Shown: piece after piece, positions 1-11,047 of the stretch | How positions within the stretch are numbered: position 1 is the first letter of the stretch | How the letters are laid out: every line of letters starts with the position of its first letter | NCBI GenBank assembly: GCA_026419785.1 | Contig: JAODTK010004555.1 | Location: 210,001-274,000, forward strand | DNA from: Sclerodactyla briareus | Lineage: Eukaryota; Echinodermata; Holothuroidea; Dendrochirotida; Sclerodactylidae | Length of the DNA stretch: 64,000 bases | Direction of reading: 5' to 3' | Made by a program: the position numbers and the translations under genes | The notes under the pieces: model-generated | Told to the model about the DNA's origin: nothing | Databases searched by the model: none | What the model saw: the letters and a program-made list of their open reading frames with translations, nothing else

Positions 1-993
1 CTTTCTGACCATCAGTATGGTTTCGACAAAGCGAGGCAAACTGGTGACCTCCAAGCTCATGCTACTCAGGTCTGGTCAACTTTCTTGAACCTATTCAGTT
101 CATCCCATCAATGCGGGAGTGCCCAAGGTCTTGTCCATCGCTCCAACCGTGTTTCTTCTCTTCATCAATAACCGTTCTTCGAGCCATCGCCTGTCCAGTC
201 TTCTCTTTGGCTGATGACACCAGCCTGTCAACTGGTCAAACCTCTCTATCTTAACCCAATGGTGTTGTGATAATCTGGTCAAGTTCAATTCCAGGAAGAC
301 TGGAGAGCTCATCATCTCTCGAACGCGTGACAAAACTGTTTTGGTTCCGACCTGGGATGCTCAAATCTATATGTTCTCCTGGCAGATGCGTCGACCTGTA
401 TATTCACAAGCTGGCCTTCACAGACTTTGGGTTTTTCCTTTCTTTTCCTTCCGCTCTCGAAACTACTTAGAGCTCCGTTCATCTGTTCGGCTCCACAAAG
501 CACATATTCGCCCCAGCTGAAGTACTGTGCCCCGTTTGGGTAGGAGGCCCCTCCGACAGTAATTCAAATGCTCGATAACGATACAGTCCAATACTATCAG
601 ACTCATTGGAGTTATTCTTTGACATTCTTCTCTGCAAGTCTTGCACCTGTAGATGTGTCGAAGCGCTCTCCCTTTCCTAATTGCTACATCTTTGTGACCC
701 TGTCTTCCTCTTACTGAGCTCTATTATCCCCCACCCCTCATCCCTCTCAGGTACCTCCTGGCTGACCAGCCGCTGCACGCATATACTGTTGCATCTTCAG
801 CCACACTCTGTTACTTATTCTTCCTCATTCGTTTGTCCAACCTCTCTCCTATTGCACCCTTTGCCATCTGTCTGCTGCCTTCCCTTCTCTACAATCTTCA
901 TCTTTCAAGGCTTAAAAAAATCAAAACACGCTGTAGTCATAACTCTTTCATCCATTTCTCAAGAGGTCCGCGTCATAGGTTTTTTACTCTTTA

Positions 994-1033
<40 letters not shown>

Positions 1034-1035
1034 AT
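1..1035 (+). mobile_element. LINE fragment, copy-1 partner of the LINE at 14.1-15.9 kb
   Basis: The 5' part is cut by the window edge. Positions 1-500 are a degenerate reverse transcriptase (the D-H-Q-Y-G-F region, then the P-x-G-S-x-I-A-P stretch near 110-170). Positions 500-990 are the 3' region, ending in an (ATT)n tail at about 994-1,034. It matches 14,745-15,935 throughout and has the same junction with an EGF A-I exon, so it was duplicated together with the host block rather than inserted twice. Many frame breaks; inactive. Confidence 0.75.
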
Positions 1036-1066
1036 TATGATTTATTACCACTCCCACTTCTTCCAT

Positions 1067-1180
1067 CTATCGCGAATGTGCCAGCATGCCCCTTTGCTTT
1101 TGGCTCGACCTGCATCGATGGGGTTAATAACTACACCTGTATTTGCAGCCCATGTTATCCCGGACCCGACTGCTCCATTG
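1067..1180 (+). pseudogene. EGF exon A1 (subtype A-I), damaged
   Basis: This matches the A-I EGF exon: cysteine spacing, loop [10 protein letters not shown] and end CSI followed by a GTGAGT donor. The 5' end is damaged: where other copies have CCAG before the exon, this one reads CCAT, so no acceptor AG is seen. Inner changes disturb the second cysteine region. It sits directly after the (ATT)n tail of a LINE, exactly as exon A4 does 14.9 kb away, so it is the copy-1 partner of A4. Calcium-binding EGF modules form rod-like extracellular stalks; this copy probably contributes none unless the changes are sequence errors. Confidence 0.7.
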
Positions 1181-2054
1181 GTGAGTGTGGCTCCTTGTTT
1201 ACCCCAGTCACAAGACATTTGTGCTCCTTTGACTTCTGAACTCGCTTCATGCGGATTGTTGCACAGGCACATAACAAGTTATGTAATTGTATACTCATTA
1301 GTGTCCATTGCGGACAAGCCAGAAATTGTCATAAACATTTTAGCATATAATCAAACGGAAATGATTCGAGTTGAATAGTCGAGGGTATTGGTCCGAGAGC
1401 ATCCATATACATTTATTAGATTGATTTAATGATTAGTTTCACATTTCGTCTTCCCCGTTATGCTTAGTGGCCTCTTAATGGCCTCTCCGTGACCTTTTAA
1501 AAGCTATTTTATTAAACTGTTTTTTTATTTTTTTAATGGTCTTGGGCGCCCGCTCTACGGCCTTATGAGCACATTGGGTCATATGAGCCATCCTTCACAG
1601 CTCCATGGGTCCCTTTATGGCCTTTTGAACTCTTTAATTACAACCTTCACATGGGTCCTTCCGGGCCTTATAAGGCCTGCCGAAGCAAAAAAAAAAGTTT
1701 TTTCTTCGCCGACCTATTAGCTTCTTTAACTACCCTAAGGCCCTGGCCTTACACATAAAGGATATCTTGCCGTCTGTAGACAATATAAATAGTTTCAGGT
1801 CAATTACATTTCATTTTCTTGTGTGTGCATGCAGTTTCCTGCTGAAAAAAAACAGTTCTCCATTAGCCAACTGGCTTGCCATCGTCAAATGCCGCACTGT
1901 AGAAATGGTTAGTTGAGCGCCAAGACTAATGCTGATGTCGTTGACATGTCATATTCTGTTCTACCTACATCCGATCTGACAGCTAGAAGGAAAGAATTTG
2001 GGTGTGCAAAGAAAACATGGTTCAGATGGTACACTCCGACTGTCCAGGATTTCT
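1181..2054 (+). repeat. Intron after A1 with CGGCCTTATGAGCC minisatellite
   Basis: The first 250 bases are the standard post-A intron sequence (GTGAGTGTGG ... ATTGCGGAC). Positions about 1,467-1,680 are a degenerate minisatellite of about 20-24 bp units around TACGGCCTTATGAGCC. The rest is the standard lead-in to an A exon (CAATATA, CAGTTTCCTGCTG, CAGTAGCCA motifs). No extra exon is seen. Confidence 0.6.
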
Positions 2055-2171
2055 GTATCGAGATGTGCCACGTATGCGGCCGGTGCTGTTTTTGGAGCCG
2101 ACTGGTGGCGTTGATGAAGTTGATCCTCTTCGCATTTGCGCCCAGTTTCACCGGAACCCACTGCTCTGTAG
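2055..2171 (+). pseudogene. EGF exon A2 (subtype A-II), heavily altered
   Basis: The A-II loop region (V-D-E-V-D) and the ending T-H-C-S-V before a GTGAGTGTGACC donor are recognisable, and the following intron matches that after exon A6. The 5' half has several small insertions relative to A6, so the first three cysteines cannot be read in one frame and no clean acceptor is visible. It is the copy-1 partner of A5/A6 in the 15.8 kb duplication. Expected role is an extracellular EGF module; it looks non-functional as written. Confidence 0.6.
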
Positions 2172-4989
2172 GTGAGTGTGACCCCTTGTAGTGACCCCTG
2201 CCACAAGACATCTGTACACCATAAACCACTGCACTCTTCATGCGAGTTTTGTGACAGCAAGGGGATGATCCTATATATCGAAAGTTGTGTGTCAGTTTCT
2301 TTTAGATCCATACATGCTGAGTTAGAAGGTCGTGGTGGAAGCCTATGCCTTGATCAATCCACCCCCCCCCCCCCTCGCTCTGTAGCAGGATAATTGCACA
2401 GGCACATTACAGGCCATGTAATTGTACCCTCATTGTTCCGAGTGCGGACAGGCCAAAAATTATTCATAGACATTTTGAAGTGGAAGATGGAAGCTCTAGC
2501 ATGGGAATGGCTCGGGGTTGTAATGGTCCGAGAGGCGAATTGTCCGAAGACCCAATTTCTTTGGTAGAAAAAAATTTGTCTCGAGTGTGAATTGATGCGG
2601 GGTGGTAGTCTCCTAGAGAGGGTTGTACATCTGCGGGAATTTCTCCGAGTGTAATTGTTCAGATGAGAGTTTTCCATAAGGTCTGAAAAGCGTAACCACA
2701 CACACACAACACAAACACACACACATACAACACAACACATACACACCATGGAAATATTAAAGGCAAATGGTCGTCTCCCAGAAGTGCAAAAATATTGCGT
2801 GAGCTTCTTTGCTCCTGTTATGGTGTTGAGAGACGGGGATGCTCATAAAATATAGGTACTCACATTGATAACAAGTGATTTCCCCCAGTCAATTCGAAGA
2901 TATCAATACGAGTATGCAACGTCATTCCGTGGCCGCGACAATTTCCGGAATTAGCTGGCTGACACAGGGCACCTTGAAGATAAATTCCAACGTCCAGTAT
3001 CTTGAAACCTTTACACTTAAAAAAAGGGATGGCTCGGCTGAGATATGGTAAAAATAAAATTCTACTTCGCATTTTGAATATATGCCGATGTAGGCATTTC
3101 ATCGCTAAGGCGAAGCTGAAAAACATACGGGGAAAGGCTTAGGGAAATAACTGGCAACCCAGAATTCACTTTGAGTGCATTTTCCACGCACTAGACAAGA
3201 GTCTGTGTGGAGAACATGGGAATCACGTATGATGTCGAATTTATTGCGATTGGTACAATTCAAGGGTTCTCATTATAGAATCGTCAAATTTTTAGTCCGG
3301 ATATAGGGTACTGGTATCGGTTTCAGCTGATTCTATCATGTACGACAACTAATTCAGAGTTTACAAAGGGAGTGTCATACTTGAATCCTGGCGAACCTCC
3401 GATTTGTATTTTTGTTCATTCCAGTTTCCAAGCTCCTATCCCCTTCATTTATTCGTCTCCAATTTCGGATTCCTTGACATCAGTCATGGAGTCTATGCAG
3501 TCATTACAGTGTGTATATGTATGTGTGAGTGTGTTTGGTGTGTGGTGTGTGGTTTGTGGTTGTGTAAGTGGGACGCAGGCGTAGGCTTGTGGCCGCAATT
3601 ACTCCGACCCCACAGGATGGATCAAGCTCAGCCTTGGTATGTGTGCTCCACATGATTAGTACAGCTACCTTTTTGTTTTGGGGGTCAGATAGAAGGTCCT
3701 CTACTGTGGTCACCAGAGGTCCGAGTCTGAAAACCTTGTGGAAGATAAGTCCCTAAAAGGATTGCTTGGTCTGAATCAAGCTGAAATTGAACAACCGCTT
3801 CTCTCACGGGGTGTACAAGAACCCTTTGTTTTTGGTGTTAAGGAGGGTCCCTTAGGGTCAAAAATAGGGACTGTGGAAAAACTGATATGTTTGCCAATTT
3901 TAGCTTTTGACAATATTTAACACCAATTGGATGGGTCGCGCACATCTTTCCCAGTAAAAGGTGAGTACATTATTCCTATTGATTTGGGGCAGGTCAAAGG
4001 TCAACTGATGTCAGCATCTTGAAACCTTATGGACACGATAAGTCCAGAATCTTAGCGGGGGTATACAAGACCCTCCTTGTTTCTGGTAGAATAGAGCAAA
4101 GTCAAGTGGTTAAAAATGGAAAATATGTGAACTGATAAATCGGGCTATTTTTTTAGGCTGGTGGACCATAAATAGACCCCATACTTGGTGGAGTGGGTTC
4201 GCCCATGAGAGTAAGATTCCTTTTTTGTTTTGTGGTCAGGTTCAAGGTCATCTGAGGGCCAGTCTGCAAACCATTTGAACACGATAATTCCAGAACTCTT
4301 GGTCCATCGAGCTGGATTTTCATGTGTGTTGAGAAATGAGTCAAAGGACTCACTAAGCCTTTGCCTTTCTGGTAAAAATTCTACTTTCAACCTAATGGTG
4401 CCATAACTCGAACCCTGAATTCTACTCAGGTCGACGCAACTGAACGCGATAAGTTCTATCAGATATGTCCTGACCAGTTTCGTCGAATAAATATGACTCT
4501 TAGCGGAAAAAAATACAGGACCATTTCGACTCTCGCATCGCAATGGGATAACATGTGGTTAATCTAATTTCAACTAGTAGATATTACATATGGTTTATAA
4601 GGGCTTCTTATCGAAAGGGGGCATTTTTTGTGTGGTTTTCTTTTTTTTTCATTCTTGATAACAGTTTCAAGGATACCTGGATCGCCGGTATATCGCGAAT
4701 AACGGGGCATGTAGCATTGGGTACACAGGTCGGGAATGCCACTTCCGTTTACTGATGACATCCCCAACATCGAAACGACTTCGTTTCGTGGGTGATTCAA
4801 ATACACAAGTAAATCCCATTACGGCACCCCCTAGGGGAGGGATGGGGACACTCGGATAATGGGAGTGTTCATCGCGAAACAGACCCACGCCCAATCGATG
4901 TATATTTCACTTGATATCCCGATCATGTTTCAAACTATGAATGATTGACATTATTCACTGAGCCTCTTGCTTTTGTCTGATCTAAACAT
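2172..4989 (+). repeat. Intron A2 to B1: repeated intron core with (CA)n and satellite monomers
   Basis: Positions 2,172-3,470 are the intron core found after every A exon (GGTCCGAGAGGCGA motif, (CA)n at 2,695-2,745, then TTCGAAGATATCAATA). Positions 3,470-4,390 hold a (GT)n run and two to three diverged monomers of the 320 bp satellite that forms the large arrays at 43.8-51.5 kb. Positions 4,390-4,989 are the standard lead-in to a B exon. The whole stretch recurs at 17,570-20,595. Confidence 0.65.
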
Positions 4990-5101
4990 ATATTGAGGAG
5001 TGTTTGAACACCCCGTGCTGAATGGACCTGCCCTGAACGAGATACCCGGGTACACCTGCGACTGCATTCCCGGCTTTTCACTGGCGACAACTGCGGAATA
5101 G
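4990..5101 (+). pseudogene. EGF exon B1, damaged
   Basis: This is the type B EGF exon (IDEC-like start, loop [10 protein letters not shown], end G-D-N-C before GGTAAACC). It is 112 nt where an intact phase-1 exon is 114 nt, so the frame is lost inside. The acceptor reads AT rather than AG just before ATATTGAG. It pairs with B3 at 20,596 in copy 2. Both the flanking intron upstream and the GTAAACCT donor side are shared with every other B exon in the window, which supports the identification in spite of the damage. Confidence 0.65.
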
Positions 5102-6230
5102 GTAAACCTTGTTTAGGGAGTCATGTTCAGAGGTCAAGCAGGCCGGAGCATAGGGGCAGTTTTTCGTTCACAACGTTGTCTCCTTTCTCCCCCTCTCTGC
5201 ACAGACGATCAATTATATGAATATCTAGATGTTTTCTGAGGACATTATTTCAAGTCATTATTAATGTTATTACATGTAACGTTGTTTTATCGTAAAAGAC
5301 AAATGCATACCCACATTGTGGACATGGTAAACTCGTATAGGTCCCTATAGATCGAGAGAAAACATCATCCATCCATCTCATGCCAACTCAACAAACATAA
5401 ACCTGAGTGAGGTGCTTCAGTTTTTCGTTTGTTTTGTGCAAGAGGCTCGAATGTTCCCGGGTGTGTTTGGTTTGTTACACCTGCCAATATTGCGGGCGGG
5501 TTAATCTGTACGGTGTAACTGCCTTAACCTATGGTATGCTATGTTTCCTGATGATCTTGGAGACTCTGTGAGTAAACCATGCTGTACCATTGATTAACCT
5601 CCATCCATAATCCATCGCCATTCACCATCAATTCATCTATTCATAATGATTCAATGGCTACTCCTACATTTTTTTATGGATCATGATGACACTGGTCACA
5701 TTGATCACCACGTGGAGGTTCCATCTGGGGTGTTTCAAAATTGTGCTTCAAAGGTCATCTAGGGTTCCATTTTTGGGCTGTTTGTGAAAAGATGTAGAAT
5801 GCTCCTTATTATACCGTTATCGAATGATCATGGAAGGTAATTAATAATCTCATTGACCACTGCTACATACCGGAAATGTCATGTTAAAGGTCTTCTAGAG
5901 GTCATTTTGCCGAAATGGTCATTGTGAGGATCATATTAACAAAAGCTTCTTGCAGATTTTGAATTGGATGGCATGATGGTTGTGAGATGGTTATTATGAC
6001 CAATAATTTAGGGCATGGAAGTTCCAGTTCTGCCTTTTGTTGAATGTCAAGCGGTTCTATTCCCCGAGAATAATCTGTTATCATGGAAGTTGTCAGTATT
6101 ATATTGACCACTGGTAAATATGGAGTGCTAGGAATTTAGGTCACAGGTCTCCATGGTCCATTTCCAGTAGTTGTACCTTGAATATAGCCTACGCATATAA
6201 ATTGCAGCAATTTGCATGCATGTTGTACAT
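5102..6230 (+). repeat. Post-B intron sequence with D-type repeat
   Basis: The sequence after the GTAAACC donor is shared with all B exons. From about 5,560 to 6,230 it holds an internally repetitive element (units of about 170 bp built around GATCATGGAAGGTAATTA and AGGTCATCTAGGGGTCATTTTG). This element recurs after B3, B4, B5 and B6. No coding content. Confidence 0.6.
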
Positions 6231-7790
6231 AGTTAGTCCGAGACGCCTTAATCTCTGCTCGTGAGGTAAATCTTTAAGAGATTGAATTAAAATCTAGTGG
6301 CCCTCCCTGACCGTTTTTCATTACCCCTTGTCCTTTCGAGAAATATGGATCCATACTTGGACAGAATACTCCAGGGTGGTCTCATACGCTCCAACCGACC
6401 TACAACAAGATCTTATCAAGGAAGCTGATGTGACGTCTAATCAAGCCCAATATCCAGTACCTTTCCTCCGCAGCTTCAGCACACTGCTTAGAAGGTTTCC
6501 GAAGAGAATCGAAATGAACACCGAGATCCTTTTCTGAATTCACCTGATGACATTTTGCTGCGATTGTGAACCACCATGATAACTGTTGTACTTATCGCAT
6601 TGTAACATGTGCAACGAAAAGATCGAAAGATTCGAAGATTTGGGATTATATCGAGATCCCTTGGACTTTCAACACCATCGTTCCAGTAACTCCCGATACA
6701 ACTTGGTATCGTCTGAAAACTTTTCAACTTTGGAATCCACCGAATCGTCCAGATCGCCAATATACGCCAGAAAAAGTCCAGGCCAGAACCGATCCTTGGG
6801 GAACACCACTAAGTGATCTTTGCCAAGGAGACGAACGCCCATTGATGACAACTCCGGTGGTTCCCCATTGAGAAGCCACTGACGAATCCACTCAAGGACA
6901 TTCTCCTCAATGCCAGAACTTTTCAATTTAAGAAGGAGACGCTCATGAGGAACCTTATCAAAAGCTTTGGAAGTCTAGGAAAATTAAATATCAACAGCAC
7001 GCTATTGTCAACTGCCCTAGTAACTCGTTCCATAATTCTAAGAGATTAGTAAAACAAGAACGATTTTTCCTGAAACCATGCGTGAGAACCCCGAATTAGC
7101 CTATACTCCTGAAAAAATCTGTCCTCGAATGATGGATTCTAGACCTTGCAGACAACAACAGTAAGACTCACTGTGGCCTGTGAGTCAAGGAATAGACTTT
7201 ATTGACAATTGGAGAAGATTTCTGTCTCCTCCAATCATCCGGAACAACACCTTCCTGCAATGTTTCATTGAAAATGATTGATAATGGAACAAACAACTGG
7301 TCAGCAAAAGAGTTCAACAATAGGGGTTAACTCCATTCGGTACCAGGAGTCTTACCACTTTTGAGCTTCTACAGTTTCGCCTTTACACATCAGCGGACAA
7401 ACTATATTACCAATATTTTCTGAGGCAGCACCTACCAACAAGGTCATTGAACGTATCCCAGTTTTTCTTGATTGAGATACCACGCAAATAGTTATTATGC
7501 ACGCTAGCCATCTCCTGACTATCGCTGGGTGTATCACCTGAATCGGACACTAACAGAGGACCAATGCTGTCTTTCACTTTCCGCTTCCCCTAACATAAGA
7601 GAAAACGCACGAGGATTATCTTTCATATTGAGATGCAATCTCCGTCTCGAACATCTAGCTAAGCACCTGACACTAAAAGCTTGACTAACCTCGCGATGAA
7701 CTTTGAAACGATTTAAATCAGTACAAAGATCCACTAGAACAATTAAGTCACCAACAGATGTCCTCTTACGTTTACAGGCCAGGAACACCT
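6230..7790 (-). mobile_element. CR1/Jockey-like LINE, minus strand (copy 1)
   Basis: Minus-strand reading gives, from high to low coordinate, a pre-RT region (R-L-H-L-N-M-K-D-N-P-R-A-F), then V-L-E-W-I-R-Q-W-L-L-N-G, F-S-D-D-T-K-L-Y-R (the RT catalytic Y/F-A-D-D box as F-S-D-D) and the post-RT R-R-A-T-R-F region. It matches 23,760-25,385 (minus) and 39,735-40,720 (plus). The 3' end is missing, cut where copy 2 has an extra 1.1 kb. Many frame breaks; inactive. Confidence 0.8.
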
Positions 7791-8078
7791 CCTTTTCATC
7801 CCAAAGGCCTGTGAAGGCCTTTTGTTATCTATAGTTTCCAGGTATGGCCTTTTATTTCCGTGTTGGCCTTGAATTTCTTGCTGAAAAATAGTGCTCCGTA
7901 GCCAGACTGGCCAACGCAATGCGCACTGCAAAAATGGTTAGCTGTGCGTGCTGGATTAAAGCTAGCATGAAATCAGGAATACATCAACGTCTTGACACAA
8001 TACTAATATTGTCACGATCTGACGATATATAAAATGTAAAATGTGTTAAATGTGTCCCGATTTATACTCACTTTTCAG
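7790..8078 (+). repeat. Standard lead-in to A exon A3
   Basis: This is the sequence that precedes nearly all A exons, joined directly to the LINE 5' side. It is shared with 17,170-17,455 and 25,385-25,679. No coding content beyond the splice acceptor at its end. Confidence 0.5.
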
Positions 8079-8193
8079 ATATCTAACGAATGTTGCCAGC
8101 ATGCCCTGTGCTTTTGACTCGACATGCGTTGATGAAGTTGATGGCTACTCTGCATTTGCAGCCCAGGTTTTACCGGAACCAACTGCTCTGTGG
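8079..8193 (+). CDS. EGF exon A3 (subtype A-II), one or more small indels
   Basis: A good acceptor (TTTTCAG) and donor (GTGAGCG) bound an A-II EGF exon. The central part reads [16 protein letters not shown] and the end N-C-S-V. An extra base near the start (ATATCTAACG where others have ATATCGACG) and one near the second cysteine shift the frame; the length is 115 instead of 114 nt. It pairs with A7 in copy 2. The calcium-binding EGF pattern (acidic start plus C-x-D-x4-Y-x-C) suggests a rigid extracellular module. Confidence 0.65.
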
Positions 8194-11047
8194 GTGAGCG
8201 TGACCCCTGATGACCACTGTCACAAGACATATTTGCTCCCTTGACCTTTGCACTTCTTTATGCGAGTTTGTGTACAAGCAAGTGTTCCTTATATTGAGAT
8301 GTGTGTCCTGTTCTATTAGATCATACATGCTGATATTAAAGTTCGGGTGGTAGAGATAAAACATGACTATAAAGATTGTGGTTCTTTCGGATGTGTTGAA
8401 AGACAACCCCCCCCCCTCCCAAAAAAAAAGACAATAAACTGACTTTCAGTTGATGACACAGTGAAAATGAGACAACCTTAGTATTATGCAATGGGTGTAG
8501 GACCTAACTGGCAGACGGGTTGGAAGAACCTGCGCAATAAAAAGTCCATGCATATATTTAACCTTTTCATCCTGTTACCGAGCATTGGGGACCACACCGA
8601 TTTTTAATTTCTTGATGAAGTCAGAGGATTCTAATGCAGTCATGTCCGTATGCTTCCGGCCTTATGTATGTATGTATGTATGTCTGTATGTATGTATGTA
8701 TGTATGTATGTATGTATGTATGTATGTATGTATTATGTATGTATGTATGTATGTATGTTGTATGTATGTATGTGTGTGTGTGTGTGTGTGTGTTGTGTGT
8801 GTGTGGCGTGTGTTGGACACCTGACTATGACTCGACCCAACTGGATTGGTAAAGCTCATACTTTGTATGTACGTTCTCGTGATGATACATCAACCCCTAT
8901 TGTATTCGGATCAGGTCAGAGTTCATCGAAGTCAACGATAGGTCGAACTCGGGCAATGCAAACTTTGTGAACACAGTACGGCATATGAAAGCTTCCTCAT
9001 GAGGAGTATGGAACCCCGTTATTCTGTGAAAATGGTGGTATTTCTGCTGGAAAAAATGAGAAATTTGTGAGAAATGTCGTACAGTGCGCGTAATCAGCTG
9101 GTGTAATTTCCCATTTGTACTGTGTCTGGACATTGGCTATCACTATTGAGTCAAGGAATCACTAAGCTTTCTTGCCTCCAACCATGCACAAATATACGTG
9201 GAATAGGAAACTTTCATTCGCGACCAAGACACCGTAGCTTCAACTCCAATTGAGATTTCATAAACTCCATGTGAAAGTTGAAAATGTATGATCAAACTCT
9301 TCATTCAATGTTACACTATGGTTTGGTCTAAATTATATTCGTCCATGTTGCGTAGGTACGTCCTCTTCCGTTTCGAAGTTCCCTACCCGTACTGTACGTA
9401 TTAGAGGGGTGGGGGCAGATTGGGGGTGGAGCGTGGCAATGAAAAGTCACACCGCGGTCCGGGGGTTCCAGACCTCCAGCCTCGCATCCCCAATTCTCCC
9501 GGTCTGTTTGACAGTTGACTCTAATGAAGCAACCACAGGAGTACACTGATAATTGATAGCACTAACCGGGTAACATGATAACTAAATGTGCTAGTAGAGC
9601 TTCAATGAACCTCGAACAATTGACCTCAAGTTACTGATATCGTCTTAGCCTTCTACATAGTGGTAAATGCCCAGTCCCAGATCATGAGCTTGTATTGATA
9701 TGCATATAACATTATCAGAGGATACGCCCCAGTATTGACCTCTAACTTTCTAACACCTCAGAGTGTATAGTAGTGCTACTCGCTCAGCATCATACCAATC
9801 CAACCTGATTTGTATGAAGAAGTGTTTTGTAGTTGTTCACTTAGCTTACTCATTGATACCTCTTTACTGAACAAGTGTACCTATGACAACCCTACCAAAT
9901 TTGTAGAGAACACAGGTATGTGACATTCCGCAGTATTTCCCTATTGAGGACGGGACACGGGCGCAAATTAAACGTATTCAATAAAAACACGTAAGTCGCT
10001 TGATGGTAGTATAATTATTCAGAACCTGCCGTCATGAAGTAAACAATGCGTTACAGGTTTTGTAATTTACATCATAGTGCCATAAATGAAGGGCCAGAAA
10101 TTTGTCATAGACATTTGGGGGTTAACGTTGTAAACTGGAATATGATCCAGATTGGAATGGCCTAGTGTGGTAATGAGAGAGGCGAGTTGTCCGAGTGCAA
10201 ATGTCTTTGTGGAAAAATTGTCCGGAATGTGAATTGTTAGGGTGGGAGTCCTCCAGAGAGAGGGTCGCACCGGGTTCTGGGAGTGGTTCCGGGTGGCAGT
10301 CAGTTGAGAGATGTTCGGAAAGTCCGTAAAGCGTAACACACACGCACCCACAACAAAATACACACACACGTAACGCACACGCACACACGTTACCACACAC
10401 AAGACACACACACAACACACGGGTTTTTGACTAATGAGATACACTTGGAACTGTTTGTAGGCAAATCGTCGCTCCTATCAAGAGAGAAAGCAAATACTGT
10501 GTGGCTTTTTTGCTCTACTTCCAATTATGGTGTGAGATACGAGATGCGAATTGGATGAAGGCACACACATTGATACCAAATGATATACCCAGTCCTTCGA
10601 AGATATCAATAACGGGTATCGCAACGTCATTCCGGAATTAGCGGGGCAGATGACGCGTGCACCATATACATGAAATAATACCAGACGTCTAGTATCCCGA
10701 GAACTCTTTCTTTGAAGACTAGGGTTCGATTGCTCTGCGGAATCATGGCAGAAAATTGAAAGTTAACCGGCATTTGGATTTATGCTGATTGCATCATCGC
10801 TAAGTCGGAGCATGACACACACGGGGGGGGGGAGGGGGGTTTTAAAAACTGTTTAAACCCCCCCAAATAATAGTCACTGTGAGTGCATATTCCCAACTAG
10901 AGATGGGTCTGTGATAGAGAAAATTGAGGAAAACGGGATGGTTGCATTAATTTTTGCGATGGGCTTAGGGGATTGGGGGATTGAGTACCGGTGTCAGTTT
11001 CGGCTGATTCTAAGTTTACGGGGGAGTTTTCTTACCTTACTTCCGGC
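8194..11047 (+). repeat. Intron after A3, with shared 1.8 kb insertion and microsatellites
   Basis: The post-A core is interrupted from about 8,290 to 10,060 by sequence seen only here and at 25,890-27,600. This insertion contains (TATG)n at 8,665-8,760, (GT)n at 8,765-8,805, one diverged satellite monomer (about 8,830-9,180) and unique sequence. The core resumes at about 10,060 with (CA)n at 10,335-10,415. No exon is seen. Confidence 0.6.

Noticed and set aside
833-1378. Plus-strand frame of 181 codons across the (ATT)n tail and exon A1
   Set aside because: It runs through a LINE tail and reads the EGF exon in the wrong frame; the cysteine pattern appears only in another frame.
1467-1680. 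Regularly spaced short repeats as a CRISPR array
   Set aside because: Units are adjacent and degenerate with no spacers, and the genome is eukaryotic; it is a minisatellite.
8585-8970. Open frames through Met-Tyr-Val-Cys repeats
   Set aside because: They are translations of a (TATG)n/(GT)n microsatellite, not a protein.
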